Numbered from the stretch's first letter, positions 1 to 6,689 are shown. The stretch: DNA of 10,501 nt from Bradyrhizobiaceae bacterium (GCA_947475855.1 CANJPN010000179.1:1-10501); one strand, 5' to 3'. The notes: generated by a model from the sequence alone, not told the origin. A program made the numbers and translations.

Positions 1-297
1 CTCAAGCGGTCGCCGGTATTTCCCGACGTGCCCACGATTTCCGAAGCTGGCGTGCCCGGTTACGAAGCGAACTCCTGGAACGGTTTGATAGGCCCGGCAG
101 CCATCCCGAAGGACATCGTCACGACGCTGAACGCTGCCGTCAATCGCGCGCTCGCCACGTCGAGCTTCAAGGAGCGGTTTGTCTCGCAAGGTGACGAAGC
201 CGCAGGCGGCACGCCGGAGGATTTCGCCGCGACCATCGCCAAGGACTCCGCCAAGTGGGCCGACGTGATCAAACGCTCGGGGGCCAAGCTCGACTAG
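1..297 (+). CDS. Tripartite tricarboxylate transporter solute-binding protein (TctC/Bug family), 3' part
   Basis: The reading frame is open from base 1 to the TAG at 295-297, so only the last 98 residues are visible and the start lies outside the window. The visible part has the usual C-terminal lobe of Bug proteins: a VPTxxEAGVPGYE segment, then WNGLIGPAAIPKDIV, an LNAAVNRAL helix, and an ending of the type PEDFAATIAKDSAKWADVIKRSGAKLD. Proteins of this family are exported to the periplasm, where they capture small carboxylates or related solutes for a TctA/TctB-type membrane transporter, or act as orphan sensors. No TctA or TctB gene is visible. The ligand cannot be predicted from this part. 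The family call is firm. Confidence 0.9.
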   Translation, partial: LKRSPVFPDVPTISEAGVPGYEANSWNGLIGPAAIPKDIVTTLNAAVNRALATSSFKERFVSQGDEAAGGTPEDFAATIAKDSAKWADVIKRSGAKLD

Positions 298-358
298 AGC
301 ATCATCCCACCGGACGGAATCGCTTTCGCGATTCGCTGGTCGGATAAAGATGCTCTAG
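294..358. repeat. Imperfect palindromic intergenic element, copy 1
   Basis: The element has perfect 10-bp ends, CTAGAGCATC (294-303) and GATGCTCTAG (349-358). Inside is a perfect 7-bp hairpin, GAATCGC (317-323) and GCGATTC (328-334), with loop TTTC. The left end overlaps the stop codon of the binding-protein gene. It lies between convergent genes and could act as a transcription terminator in both directions. Its similarity at the ends to the next element suggests a dispersed repeat, but copy number in the genome cannot be seen here. Confidence 0.7.
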
Positions 359-369
359 ATTCTAAGGAT

Positions 370-428
370 TAGAGCAGTTCCATCCGATTATTCGATCGCC
401 CTTGGCGTAAGATCGGATACCGCTCTAG
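370..428. repeat. Imperfect palindromic intergenic element, copy 2
   Basis: This is a second palindrome, 11 bp after the first, with similar outer ends: TAGAGC (370-375) and GCTCTA (422-427). Nested inside are ATCCGAT (382-388) with ATCGGAT (412-418), and a central hairpin CGCC (397-400) with GGCG (404-407). The core differs from copy 1, so the two are related mainly by their TAGAGC/GCTCTAG ends. It may serve as the terminator of the long minus-strand TIR gene that ends at 446. Confidence 0.6.
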
Positions 429-445
429 GGCCGGCGATGGTCAGC

Positions 446-3400
446 TCAGTTGCGGGCAACCGCGCTGCGTGACTGCGGGCCGCGGAGCTGCCCGCCGTAG
501 AGCTTGCCTTTGCACCAGGCGGGTAAGGGTAACTCGGACAAATTGTACTGTTTTACCTGCTCGGGAGAGAGGCAGCGTGGCACGAGGGATCTAGCGACCT
601 GTGCCAATTCATCGAAGCTCCTCATTGTCCAGATTCGCGCCGTACCGTCGATCGCGGCCGTGAGCAGACGCCGCCCCGCTTTGTCCATGACCAGCGATGA
701 CATGAACGCTTGCGAGTGCGTTACCCTGCCGATCGGGTGCGCTGTTTCCAAGTCCCAGAAGCGCAACGAGCGATCCCCGTTGCGGGTCACGACCTGTTGC
801 AATGCGCCCGTGCCGAGGAACAGCGCGCTGCGCATCTCGAAGTCCTCGCCGAACAGTGTCACGATGCCGGTGCCGTCCTCGGCATCCCAGACGATCGCCG
901 TGCGGTCTTCCGAGGCGGTCACGATCTGGGCGCCGGCTGCGTCCCATTCGACCGAGAAAACGGCACCCTTGTGTTCGACGCAGCGCAGCGGCTTCGACAG
1001 CACACTTGCACTCTCTGCTGATCCGCTGACATTCCAGATGCAGGCCTTTTTGCCGTGCGACGCCGTCGCAATGTGTTGGCCGTCCGGACTCCATGTGGCA
1101 GCGTTCAGTCGGCACCGCCGGTCTTCGCAGTCAGGACCGGTCTCGATCCGGCGCATCAGCCTGCCGGTGCGCGTTTCGAACACTTGGACCAAGCCGTCGC
1201 CGGAGGCCGTCACGATGCGCCCTCCATCCGGGCTGAAGCTCGCCGAGTTTACGGAGCCGCCGTGAGCGATGCCGTTCGCCACGATCTCCTTGCGTTCGCG
1301 CCAGTTCCAGACCCGCATCATCCCCCCGCCATCACCGCCGCCGCCTTGCCCAGTGACGAGGAGCGTGCCGGTGGGATCGAAGGCAACGGAGCGAACGATC
1401 TGCGTAAGAGAGGGAAGCTCGACTTGCCGTGCGCCGGTCTCGCTGTCGTAGACCCTCGTTTTGCCGTCGATCGCGCCGGTGGCGACCCATTTGCCGTCCT
1501 CGCTCAGCGCCGCATGAAACAAACCCGAATTGCGCTCCCGGAACGCGGCTTCGGCCAGGCAAGACTCGGAAGCACGCCGCACCAGCCCAGGGGTGCAAAC
1601 CTGTTCGCCGATGACGGTCTGTGAATGACGCCGGGCGAGATCCCAGCTGCGCGATGTCTTGTCCTTGCTGCCTGTCATCACGCTGCATCCATCGCTGCCA
1701 AACTGTGCCGAGACGATCTCTTCTGCGTGTCCACGCAGGATTGCCAGCTCGCGTCCGTCGCAGGCCGTGTAGATGCGCGCTGTGTTGTCCTTTGAGAAGG
1801 TCATGAGGCGAGAGCCGTCTGCGCTGAACGTCGCTCCAAGAACTTCGCGCGTGTGGTCCTGTGTGGAGTAGACGAGGCTGCCGCGCTCCGTTTCCCAGAC
1901 CGCGGTGAGCAGGTCGGACCCTGTCGTGACGACGAGGTTGTCGGAGGGACTGAAGACGGCGATCGTGGTCTCCGGTCGCCCGAATCTGCGGCGGTCTGCC
2001 CGCCCGCGCGCCAAGGTCGCTACGCGGCTGCCGTCGGCGGTATTCCACAACGCGGCTGCACCGGGGCCGTCGCCCGAGGTGACGAGGCGGGTTCCGTCGG
2101 GATTTATGCTGATGCCCGTCAATCGGGCGCCGGCCGGTACCTTGTAAAGCGGGACGCCGCTCGTCAGGTTCCATGCAGTGATCGCGCCGGCCGACGTTGC
2201 CGTGTAGAGCCGGGCCGAATCCCGGGACCACGCGACACCGACAACATCGGCGTCGTGCTTCAGCTCCATCAGCCGGTGCTCGGATGCGATGCTCCACACG
2301 CCGACTGTATCGTCCCGCGAGGCTGTCGCGATGAGGCGTTGTGTCGGATCGAACGCCATCGAGACGACCAGCTCGGCATGTTCGAGGGTGCGCGCTTCCT
2401 CTGTCACCAGATCGTAGATCCGTGCCTTGCGATCTACGGCGGTGACGACAAGTGTCCCATCCTTGCTGAATAGAGCCGACTTCACGTCGCCGTCATGGAC
2501 GAGGCGGCGCTTGGGCGTGTTGGCGCCCGGCTCGAAGATCTCGACGGCGCGGCCGGCTGCCACCAGTTGCCGGCCATTCTGCGCGACGGCGACCACGCTC
2601 ACGGGAGCATCGGAGGTCAGGATGCTCCGCTCCAGGTTCTCGTTGAGGCCGGAGAACAGCGCAAGGTGGCTCTCCAGGAGCGCCGGAGGCGGATCGGAGT
2701 ACTTCGGATCCGGTTCGAGATCCTCGAGGACCAGATTGATGCCTGTCACGGCATCGCCGCTGTCGATCAGCCGCTGGGCGCGCTCGACGAAATAGCGGGA
2801 TTCGAGCTCTTGCTTGCTGAGTACTTGCTGCTTTTCGGCCAACGCGAGGCGTTCGCGCTGCCGCGCCTTCTCCGCATCGAACGTCAAATAGATCAGATAG
2901 GTCGCACCGAAGAGCAACGCGACGACGACCATCAGTGCGAAAGCGACGTTGCGCGTCCGGTAGCGCTTGCGCTGCTCCTCACCCTGCCGCTGGACCGCGG
3001 CAGCGAGCTGCGCGTTGGCCGCCTCAGTCGCTCGCGCGGCCGCCTCCGCTCTTTCCGCTTCGCGCACGGCCTGCTGCGCCGCCGTCTCGCGCTCGCGCGC
3101 CAACCGCTCCCGCTCCTCGATGTTCTGCCGGACGGCCTCGGCTTGCGCTCGCTCGTGCTCCTCGCTGGCATGCAGAAACTCGATGTGCAGCGCCGTGGGC
3201 GCGGGCGACTTCGGCCGGTTCGCGATCCATGTCTTGGCCAGCTCGACATCCACACCGGACAGCAGCCGGATGGTGGGCTTGCCGACCGCCTCCCACTCGA
3301 CCGCGCGCTGCAGCAAGCGGGTGTGCTCGCGCAGCCAGACGAGGTCGGTCTGCAGCGCCGCGACGAGCTGGACCAGGCCGGTACCGAAGCCGGTGTCGGG

Positions 3401-3775
3401 CGAGTCCAGCGTTGCACAGAAGTAGATGTAGTTGCGGCTCGCGAGCAAAGCCGGCGGATTTGCTTCGCCGAGTGGTCGGCAGACAATGGGAATGATGCGC
3501 TTGCCCAGTCGCACCGCCTCGGCAACCTCCCAGCCGCACACCTCGGAGACTGTCGAGCTCGGCGACATCACGAACACCACGGTATCGGTGTCGCGGATAA
3601 GGGCTCCGAGCTTCTCTTTCCAATCCTCGCCGCCGCTGATGCCACTTCGGTCTAGCGCCGTCGTGAAACCATGCAGTCCCAGCACGGCGTCGAGCTGGTC
3701 GGCAAACGCGATGTCGTCACGGCTATATGAGATGAAGACGCCTAGTTTGCTTCCGCTCTGAGACCAATCGGTCAT
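446..3775 (-). CDS. TIR domain - coiled coil - transmembrane - WD40 repeat protein
   Basis: The predicted protein has 1109 residues. A TIR domain (about 10-140) shows box 1 FISYSRDD (14-21), a BB-loop region near 42-50, and Glu83 in the CGWEVAEA motif, where TIR NADases have their catalytic glutamate. A linker of the WLREHTRLLQRAVEWE type (147-172) is followed by an Arg/Glu/Ala-rich coiled coil (205-271), one membrane helix (about 276-299) and a helical segment. About 15 WD40 repeats (387-1060) follow, enough for two propellers. The tail contains CLSPEQVKQYNL and PAWC. WD40 repeats bind proteins, and TIR domains either cleave NAD or act as scaffolds. A role in sensing or defence is inferred. 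The ATG at 3775 is preferred over a frame-open TTG at 3856, because GAGGGAG lies 7 nt upstream of the ATG. The gene stands alone, with no obvious effector or defence partner next to it. Confidence 0.93.
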   Translation of the reverse strand: MTDWSQSGSKLGVFISYSRDDIAFADQLDAVLGLHGFTTALDRSGISGGEDWKEKLGALIRDTDTVVFVMSPSSTVSEVCGWEVAEAVRLGKRIIPIVCRPLGEANPPALLASRNYIYFCATLDSPDTGFGTGLVQLVAALQTDLVWLREHTRLLQRAVEWEAVGKPTIRLLSGVDVELAKTWIANRPKSPAPTALHIEFLHASEEHERAQAEAVRQNIEERERLARERETAAQQAVREAERAEAAARATEAANAQLAAAVQRQGEEQRKRYRTRNVAFALMVVVALLFGATYLIYLTFDAEKARQRERLALAEKQQVLSKQELESRYFVERAQRLIDSGDAVTGINLVLEDLEPDPKYSDPPPALLESHLALFSGLNENLERSILTSDAPVSVVAVAQNGRQLVAAGRAVEIFEPGANTPKRRLVHDGDVKSALFSKDGTLVVTAVDRKARIYDLVTEEARTLEHAELVVSMAFDPTQRLIATASRDDTVGVWSIASEHRLMELKHDADVVGVAWSRDSARLYTATSAGAITAWNLTSGVPLYKVPAGARLTGISINPDGTRLVTSGDGPGAAALWNTADGSRVATLARGRADRRRFGRPETTIAVFSPSDNLVVTTGSDLLTAVWETERGSLVYSTQDHTREVLGATFSADGSRLMTFSKDNTARIYTACDGRELAILRGHAEEIVSAQFGSDGCSVMTGSKDKTSRSWDLARRHSQTVIGEQVCTPGLVRRASESCLAEAAFRERNSGLFHAALSEDGKWVATGAIDGKTRVYDSETGARQVELPSLTQIVRSVAFDPTGTLLVTGQGGGGDGGGMMRVWNWRERKEIVANGIAHGGSVNSASFSPDGGRIVTASGDGLVQVFETRTGRLMRRIETGPDCEDRRCRLNAATWSPDGQHIATASHGKKACIWNVSGSAESASVLSKPLRCVEHKGAVFSVEWDAAGAQIVTASEDRTAIVWDAEDGTGIVTLFGEDFEMRSALFLGTGALQQVVTRNGDRSLRFWDLETAHPIGRVTHSQAFMSSLVMDKAGRRLLTAAIDGTARIWTMRSFDELAQVARSLVPRCLSPEQVKQYNLSELPLPAWCKGKLYGGQLRGPQSRSAVARN

Positions 3776-3782
3776 CGACAAG

Positions 3783-3789
3783 CTCCCTC
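3783..3789 (-). promoter_or_regulatory. Ribosome binding site of the TIR-WD40 gene
   Basis: GAGGGAG on the minus strand lies 7 nt before the ATG at 3775. It decides the start, since the 27 extra codons of the longer frame begin with TTG and do not resemble a TIR N-terminus. Confidence 0.75.
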
Positions 3790-3924
3790 GGGCAATAATT
3801 GAGGTAAAGGCTTGGTGTCGAAGTATGAGGCAATTTTCTAGTGACGTAGCAGGCAAAGAAGCATTGCAAGATCAGCTACCGTTCAGGAGCCGATTTTGGC
3901 CGTGGATACGGTGCCACGTCAACT

Positions 3925-3950
3925 GTGGCGCAGTCGAGTGGCGCAGTCGA
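3925..3950. repeat. Tandem duplication of a 13-bp unit
   Basis: GTGGCGCAGTCGA occurs twice without a gap (3925-3937 and 3938-3950), in the space between the TIR-WD40 gene and the small gene upstream. Both genes are on the minus strand, so this is in the upstream region of the TIR gene, 150-175 bp before its start. It may be a simple slippage duplication or a paired binding site. Confidence 0.8.
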
Positions 3951-3989
3951 GAATGCTCACTCTGATCAATACATGAGCTCATCGCGCGC

Positions 3990-4292
3990 TCAGCAGCCGC
4001 AGTCCATCGTCGCGTTGTCGTCGACGGCGAGCGCGGGGAGGTACCACTTCGGCGGCAGGTCGTCCTCGATCACCTCGACGGCCTTCTTGAAGATCTTGAT
4101 GTGATGGCGCGTGCCAGCAGCGTTCCAGAATGCGATGACTGTTTCGAGCGGTGGGCATCCCGGCAGCCGGCACATGATTTCGGTGACGAGCACGGCGTCT
4201 TGTTCGGCAAGGCCGAAACGTATGCGCGTCCAGCCCTCGATGGTTTCGAAGGCCGCGATCTGGACCGGGTTGCGCTTGAACGTGCCGAACAT
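3990..4292 (-). CDS. Small conserved-looking protein with C-terminal Cys motif, function unknown
   Basis: The predicted protein has 100 residues and begins MFGTFKRNP. No known family could be assigned. It has no signal peptide or membrane helix. Visible features are a Cys-containing segment, IMCRLPGCPPLETV, in the middle, a basic stretch RHHIKIFKKAVEVIEDDLPPKW, and an ending in DCGC. The cysteines could bind metal or form disulfides, but this is only a suggestion. The frame can extend to a GTG at 4334, but that start lies inside the REPIN-like element, so the ATG at 4292 is preferred. Neither start has a clear Shine-Dalgarno sequence. The codon composition and the non-repetitive, well-balanced protein favour a real gene over a chance frame. 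It lies upstream of and on the same strand as the TIR gene but is separated from it by about 210 bp, so no operon is implied. Confidence 0.65.
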   Translation of the reverse strand: MFGTFKRNPVQIAAFETIEGWTRIRFGLAEQDAVLVTEIMCRLPGCPPLETVIAFWNAAGTRHHIKIFKKAVEVIEDDLPPKWYLPALAVDDNATMDCGC

Positions 4293-4300
4293 GGGTAGCC

Positions 4301-4385
4301 GTAGGGTGCAATAGGGCTTCGGCCCGTCTTGCACCGATTAAAGGCAGCAAGGTGCAATACGAGCTGCCGCGCTATTGCACCCTAC
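4301..4385. repeat. REPIN-like element: two inverted REP hairpins with GTAG heads
   Basis: The outer arms CGTAGGGTGCAATAG (4300-4314) and CTATTGCACCCTACG (4372-4386) are a perfect 15-bp inverted repeat. Each half forms its own hairpin. The left half pairs GGTGCAA (4305-4311) with TTGCACC (4329-4335) around GGGC-TTCG-GCCC (4314-4325). The right half pairs GGTGCAATA (4351-4359) with TATTGCACC (4373-4381). Both halves begin with GTAG, read inward from the outer end, as REP sequences mobilised by RAYT transposases do. The RAYT gene is not in the window. The element lies 8 bp upstream of the small minus-strand gene and 80 bp upstream of the dehydrogenase. Confidence 0.8.
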
Positions 4386-4395
4386 GATACTTCCA

Positions 4396-4413
4396 GGTCA
4401 ACCGCCCTTGACC
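4396..4413. promoter_or_regulatory. Inverted repeat GGTCAA-N6-TTGACC, possible operator/-35 region
   Basis: A perfect 6-bp dyad with a 6-bp spacer ends 52 bp before the dehydrogenase start. Its right half, TTGACC, matches a -35 hexamer, but the best -10 at 17 bp spacing (TACCTG, 4431-4436) is poor. CCGCCC recurs at 4402, 4412 and 4421, close to one helical turn apart. A regulator site overlapping the promoter is possible but unproven. Confidence 0.4.
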
Positions 4414-4453
4414 GCCCAGTCCGCCCGCGATACCTGCCGTGAAACGCTATTCC

Positions 4454-4459
4454 AAGGAG
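4454..4459 (+). promoter_or_regulatory. Ribosome binding site of the dehydrogenase gene
   Basis: AAGGAG lies 6 nt before the GTG at 4466. It identifies this GTG as the start instead of the in-frame GTG at 4439, whose extra residues include this Shine-Dalgarno sequence. Confidence 0.8.
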
Positions 4460-4465
4460 AGCCCC

Positions 4466-5581
4466 GTGGCAGAGAAAGTCCTGGCCGCCGTCCGCACCGC
4501 TGCGAACACCACCGAGATCCGCGAATACCCCATGCCGGACGTGCCGTCGGACGCAGCGCTCCTCAAGATGGAAGTGGCCGGCATCTGCGGCACGGACGTG
4601 CGCCTCTATCAGGAGCCGCCGACCAACAAGCCCACCATCATGGGCCACGAGAACATCGGCTATATCGCCAAGTGCGGCGCCGAGTTCACCCGCCGCAAGG
4701 GCTTCAAGGAAGGCGATCTCGTTTTCCTCGAGCACTACGTCATGTGCGGCAAATGCGAGTGGTGCCACAAGGGCGAATATCGCCACTGCGAGAACACCAA
4801 CTGGCGCACGAACCCCGACGCGATCCGTTACGGCTATACGTCCGACGAGAAAGCCCCGCACCTGTGGGGCGGCTTCGCGCAGTACGTCTACATGCCCTGG
4901 AACGCGGTGCTGCATCACGTGCCCAAGGGCGTCTCGCCGAAGCTCGCCGGCATCGTCACGCCGATGGCCAATGGCGTGGAATGGTCGCTGTTCGACGGCA
5001 ATGTCGGCTACAACTCTGTCGTGCTGATCCAGGGTCCGGGCCAGCAAGGGCTGTCGCAGACCGTGATCTGCAAACAGGCTGGCGCGGCTTGCATCATCGT
5101 AACAGGCACGAAGAAGGACAAGGCGCGCCTCGAGGTCGCCAAGAAACTCGGCGCCGACTACGTCATCAACGTCAACGAGGAAGATCCCCTCCAGCGCATC
5201 ATGGAAATCACCGGCGGCAAGGGCGTCGACGTCGCGCTCGATTGCTCGTCGGGCGCAGGCACGATTCCCATGTTGCTCGCGATCGAAGCCCTGAAACGCA
5301 AGGGCGGCATCATCGTCGCGCAGGGCGAGATGAGCCAGTTCCCGAACTTCCCGCTCGAGAAGTTCTGCGTGAAGTGGATCACCATGAAGAGCGCGCGCGG
5401 CCACAGCTATCGTTCTTGTGAGCTGGCGCTGGAGCAGCTCGCATCGAAGCGCTTCCCGATCGACCTCATCTGCACGCACGAGTTCGGCCTGAATGACGTC
5501 GACAAGGCGATCCGCTCCGTCGGCAACCTCCCCGGCGGCATCCCCGACGTGATCCACGCCTCGCTGATGCCCTGGCAGTAA
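4466..5581 (+). CDS. Zinc-dependent medium-chain dehydrogenase (alcohol dehydrogenase-like)
   Basis: The predicted protein has 371 residues, normal for the medium-chain dehydrogenase/reductase superfamily, which oxidises alcohols or polyols with NAD(P). The GroES-like N-terminal domain carries catalytic zinc ligands Cys41 (GICGTD) and His61-Glu62 (GHEN). A full structural-zinc lobe is present with Cys94, Cys97, Cys100 and Cys108. The Rossmann domain starts at about 185 with a GPGQQG loop (190-195). At the place where polyol dehydrogenases usually have a Glu-Pro zinc ligand, this protein has Thr165-Pro166. That may mean altered zinc coordination or a different subfamily. The substrate cannot be assigned. 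The gene is preceded by its own AAGGAG site and the 4396-4413 inverted repeat, and ends in a hairpin shared with the convergent RTX gene, so it looks monocistronic. The family call is firm. Confidence 0.92.
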   Translation: MAEKVLAAVRTAANTTEIREYPMPDVPSDAALLKMEVAGICGTDVRLYQEPPTNKPTIMGHENIGYIAKCGAEFTRRKGFKEGDLVFLEHYVMCGKCEWCHKGEYRHCENTNWRTNPDAIRYGYTSDEKAPHLWGGFAQYVYMPWNAVLHHVPKGVSPKLAGIVTPMANGVEWSLFDGNVGYNSVVLIQGPGQQGLSQTVICKQAGAACIIVTGTKKDKARLEVAKKLGADYVINVNEEDPLQRIMEITGGKGVDVALDCSSGAGTIPMLLAIEALKRKGGIIVAQGEMSQFPNFPLEKFCVKWITMKSARGHSYRSCELALEQLASKRFPIDLICTHEFGLNDVDKAIRSVGNLPGGIPDVIHASLMPWQ

Positions 5582-5583
5582 GG

Positions 5584-5633
5584 CCCAAAATGCGAGCCGG
5601 GCATGATGCCAAGCCGGCTCGCTTCGCTTTGGG
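5584..5633. terminator. Bidirectional hairpin terminator between convergent genes
   Basis: GCGAGCCGG (5592-5600) pairs perfectly with CCGGCTCGC (5614-5622), with a GGCAT/ATGCC pairing inside. Outside, CCCAAA (5584-5589) can pair with TTTGGG (5628-5633), giving A-rich and T-rich flanks on both strands. It fills the 52-bp space between the stop codons of the dehydrogenase and RTX genes, and can serve both. Confidence 0.75.
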
Positions 5634-6596
5634 TTACTGAGTGAACCCGAAGTCCTGCTGTGTCAGCTCGAACTGGCCGTCGAGCGCGACCTGCATATCC
5701 GCGCCAGCCTTGTTGTCGACGCCGGCGAGCACCATCGTCTGGTTCTTTCCCGCGTCGTAGTAGCTGGTCACCTCTCCCGCCACGAGTTGGTGCTTGGCGT
5801 CGTATTCGACGTATTTGACGCCGTGCATCACGTCGAGATCGACAAAGCTGATCTTGTCCGTGCCCTGTTCGAAGTCGGTGATGGTGTCGAACTGCCCTGG
5901 TTTGCGCGGCGACTCGGCTGTCGTGCCGAAGTAGAACGTATCGGCGCCAGCACCTCCGGTCAGCGTGTCGGCTCCCGCTCCGCCCGTGAGCGCATCATTG
6001 CCTTTGCCGCCGAACAACTGGTCGTTGCCTTCCTCGCCATAGAGCCAATCCTTGCCGTCGTCGCCATAGAGCTTATCGTTGTCGAGGCCGCCGTAAAGCA
6101 GGTCGTTGCCGGCGTTGCCGCGCAGCGTGTCGGCGCCCGCGCCGCCATCGAGCGTGTCCTTGCCGTCCTGTCCGTAGAGGCGGTCGTCGCCGTAGCTGCC
6201 GCGCAGCGAGTCGTTGCCGTCGCCGCCGGCCAGCATGTCGTTGCCTTCGCCCCCGTCGAGGGTGTCGTTGCCTTTGCCGCCATAGAGATCGTCCCGACCC
6301 GCGCCGCCCTCGAGCTTGTCGTTGCCCGCCTCGCCATAGAGTTCGTCGTCGCCGTGCCCCCCATAAAGGACGTCGTTGTCGTCGCCGCCGCGGAGGGTGT
6401 CCGCGTTCATTCCGCCGTCGAGCGTATCCTTGCCCGAGCCGCCATCGAGCGTGTCGCGGCCTTTCCCACCGATCAGATAGTCGTCGCCGCGCCCGCCGAA
6501 GATGTCGTCGTCGCCTGCCAGTCCGTCGATGCGGTCGGCCTTGCTGGTGCCGCTGATCTCGTCTTTCCCGGACGTACCAAAAATCTCTTTGGCCAT
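5634..6596 (-). CDS. RTX calcium-binding protein, probable type I secretion substrate
   Basis: The predicted protein has 320 residues and is strongly acidic. From about residue 20 to 222 it is made of roughly 22 nonapeptides of the GGxGxDxLx type, the RTX repeat that folds into a calcium-filled parallel beta roll outside the cell. The C-terminal part (about 235-320) contains DTITDFEQGTDKISF, typical of the region after RTX repeats in type I secreted proteins, where an uncleaved secretion signal is expected. There is no Sec signal peptide and no visible enzyme domain. The ATG at 6596 is chosen because GAGGAG lies 7 nt upstream and the protein then begins MAKEIFGTSGKD, already RTX-like. The frame upstream to 6782 is non-RTX and probably not translated. 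No ABC exporter, membrane fusion protein or TolC gene is in the window. Its role (adhesion, surface layer, matrix) is unknown. Confidence 0.92.
   Translation of the reverse strand: MAKEIFGTSGKDEISGTSKADRIDGLAGDDDIFGGRGDDYLIGGKGRDTLDGGSGKDTLDGGMNADTLRGGDDNDVLYGGHGDDELYGEAGNDKLEGGAGRDDLYGGKGNDTLDGGEGNDMLAGGDGNDSLRGSYGDDRLYGQDGKDTLDGGAGADTLRGNAGNDLLYGGLDNDKLYGDDGKDWLYGEEGNDQLFGGKGNDALTGGAGADTLTGGAGADTFYFGTTAESPRKPGQFDTITDFEQGTDKISFVDLDVMHGVKYVEYDAKHQLVAGEVTSYYDAGKNQTMVLAGVDNKAGADMQVALDGQFELTQQDFGFTQ
5931..6539 (-). repeat. Degenerate 27-bp tandem repeat encoding RTX nonapeptides
   Basis: About 22 head-to-tail units of 27 bp inside the RTX gene encode the nonapeptide repeats. The units differ in sequence, and the most similar neighbours encode GGAGADTLT-like stretches near 5935-5990. 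The unit length keeps the frame, so gain or loss of units by recombination would be tolerated. Confidence 0.85.
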
Positions 6597-6603
6597 GGTG
6601 GTT

Positions 6604-6609
6604 CTCCTC
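6604..6609 (-). promoter_or_regulatory. Ribosome binding site of the RTX gene
   Basis: GAGGAG on the minus strand lies 7 nt before the ATG at 6596. It supports the short start over the open frame that continues 62 codons further upstream. Confidence 0.75.
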
Positions 6610-6689
6610 TTCTCCCGCTGGAACGGAGCGCCTGCCGATCGGGTCCGCTCCACTGTGTCTGAGGTATGCGCCGGCCCCGGTAGATCGTC

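Noticed and set aside
2495..3655. 386-residue plus-strand open frame opposite the 5' half of the TIR-WD40 gene
   Set aside because: The minus strand encodes clear TIR, coiled-coil and WD40 motifs over the same bases. The antisense product is Arg/Leu-rich and resembles nothing.
3776..3856. N-terminal extension of the TIR protein by 27 residues
   Set aside because: It starts with TTG, lacks a Shine-Dalgarno sequence and precedes a good GAGGGAG-ATG start.
4382..5557. 391-residue minus-strand open frame opposite the dehydrogenase
   Set aside because: The plus strand carries all dehydrogenase motifs. The antisense frame is a codon-bias shadow that would run into the REPIN-like element.
5931..6539. 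CRISPR-like regular repeats
   Set aside because: The 27-bp periodicity has no spacers and is fully explained by coding for RTX nonapeptides.
5787..6662. Long plus-strand open frame opposite the RTX gene, rich in Val and Ala repeats
   Set aside because: It is the antisense reflection of the 27-bp RTX repeats in GC-rich DNA. It has no ribosome binding site and its low-complexity protein makes no sense.
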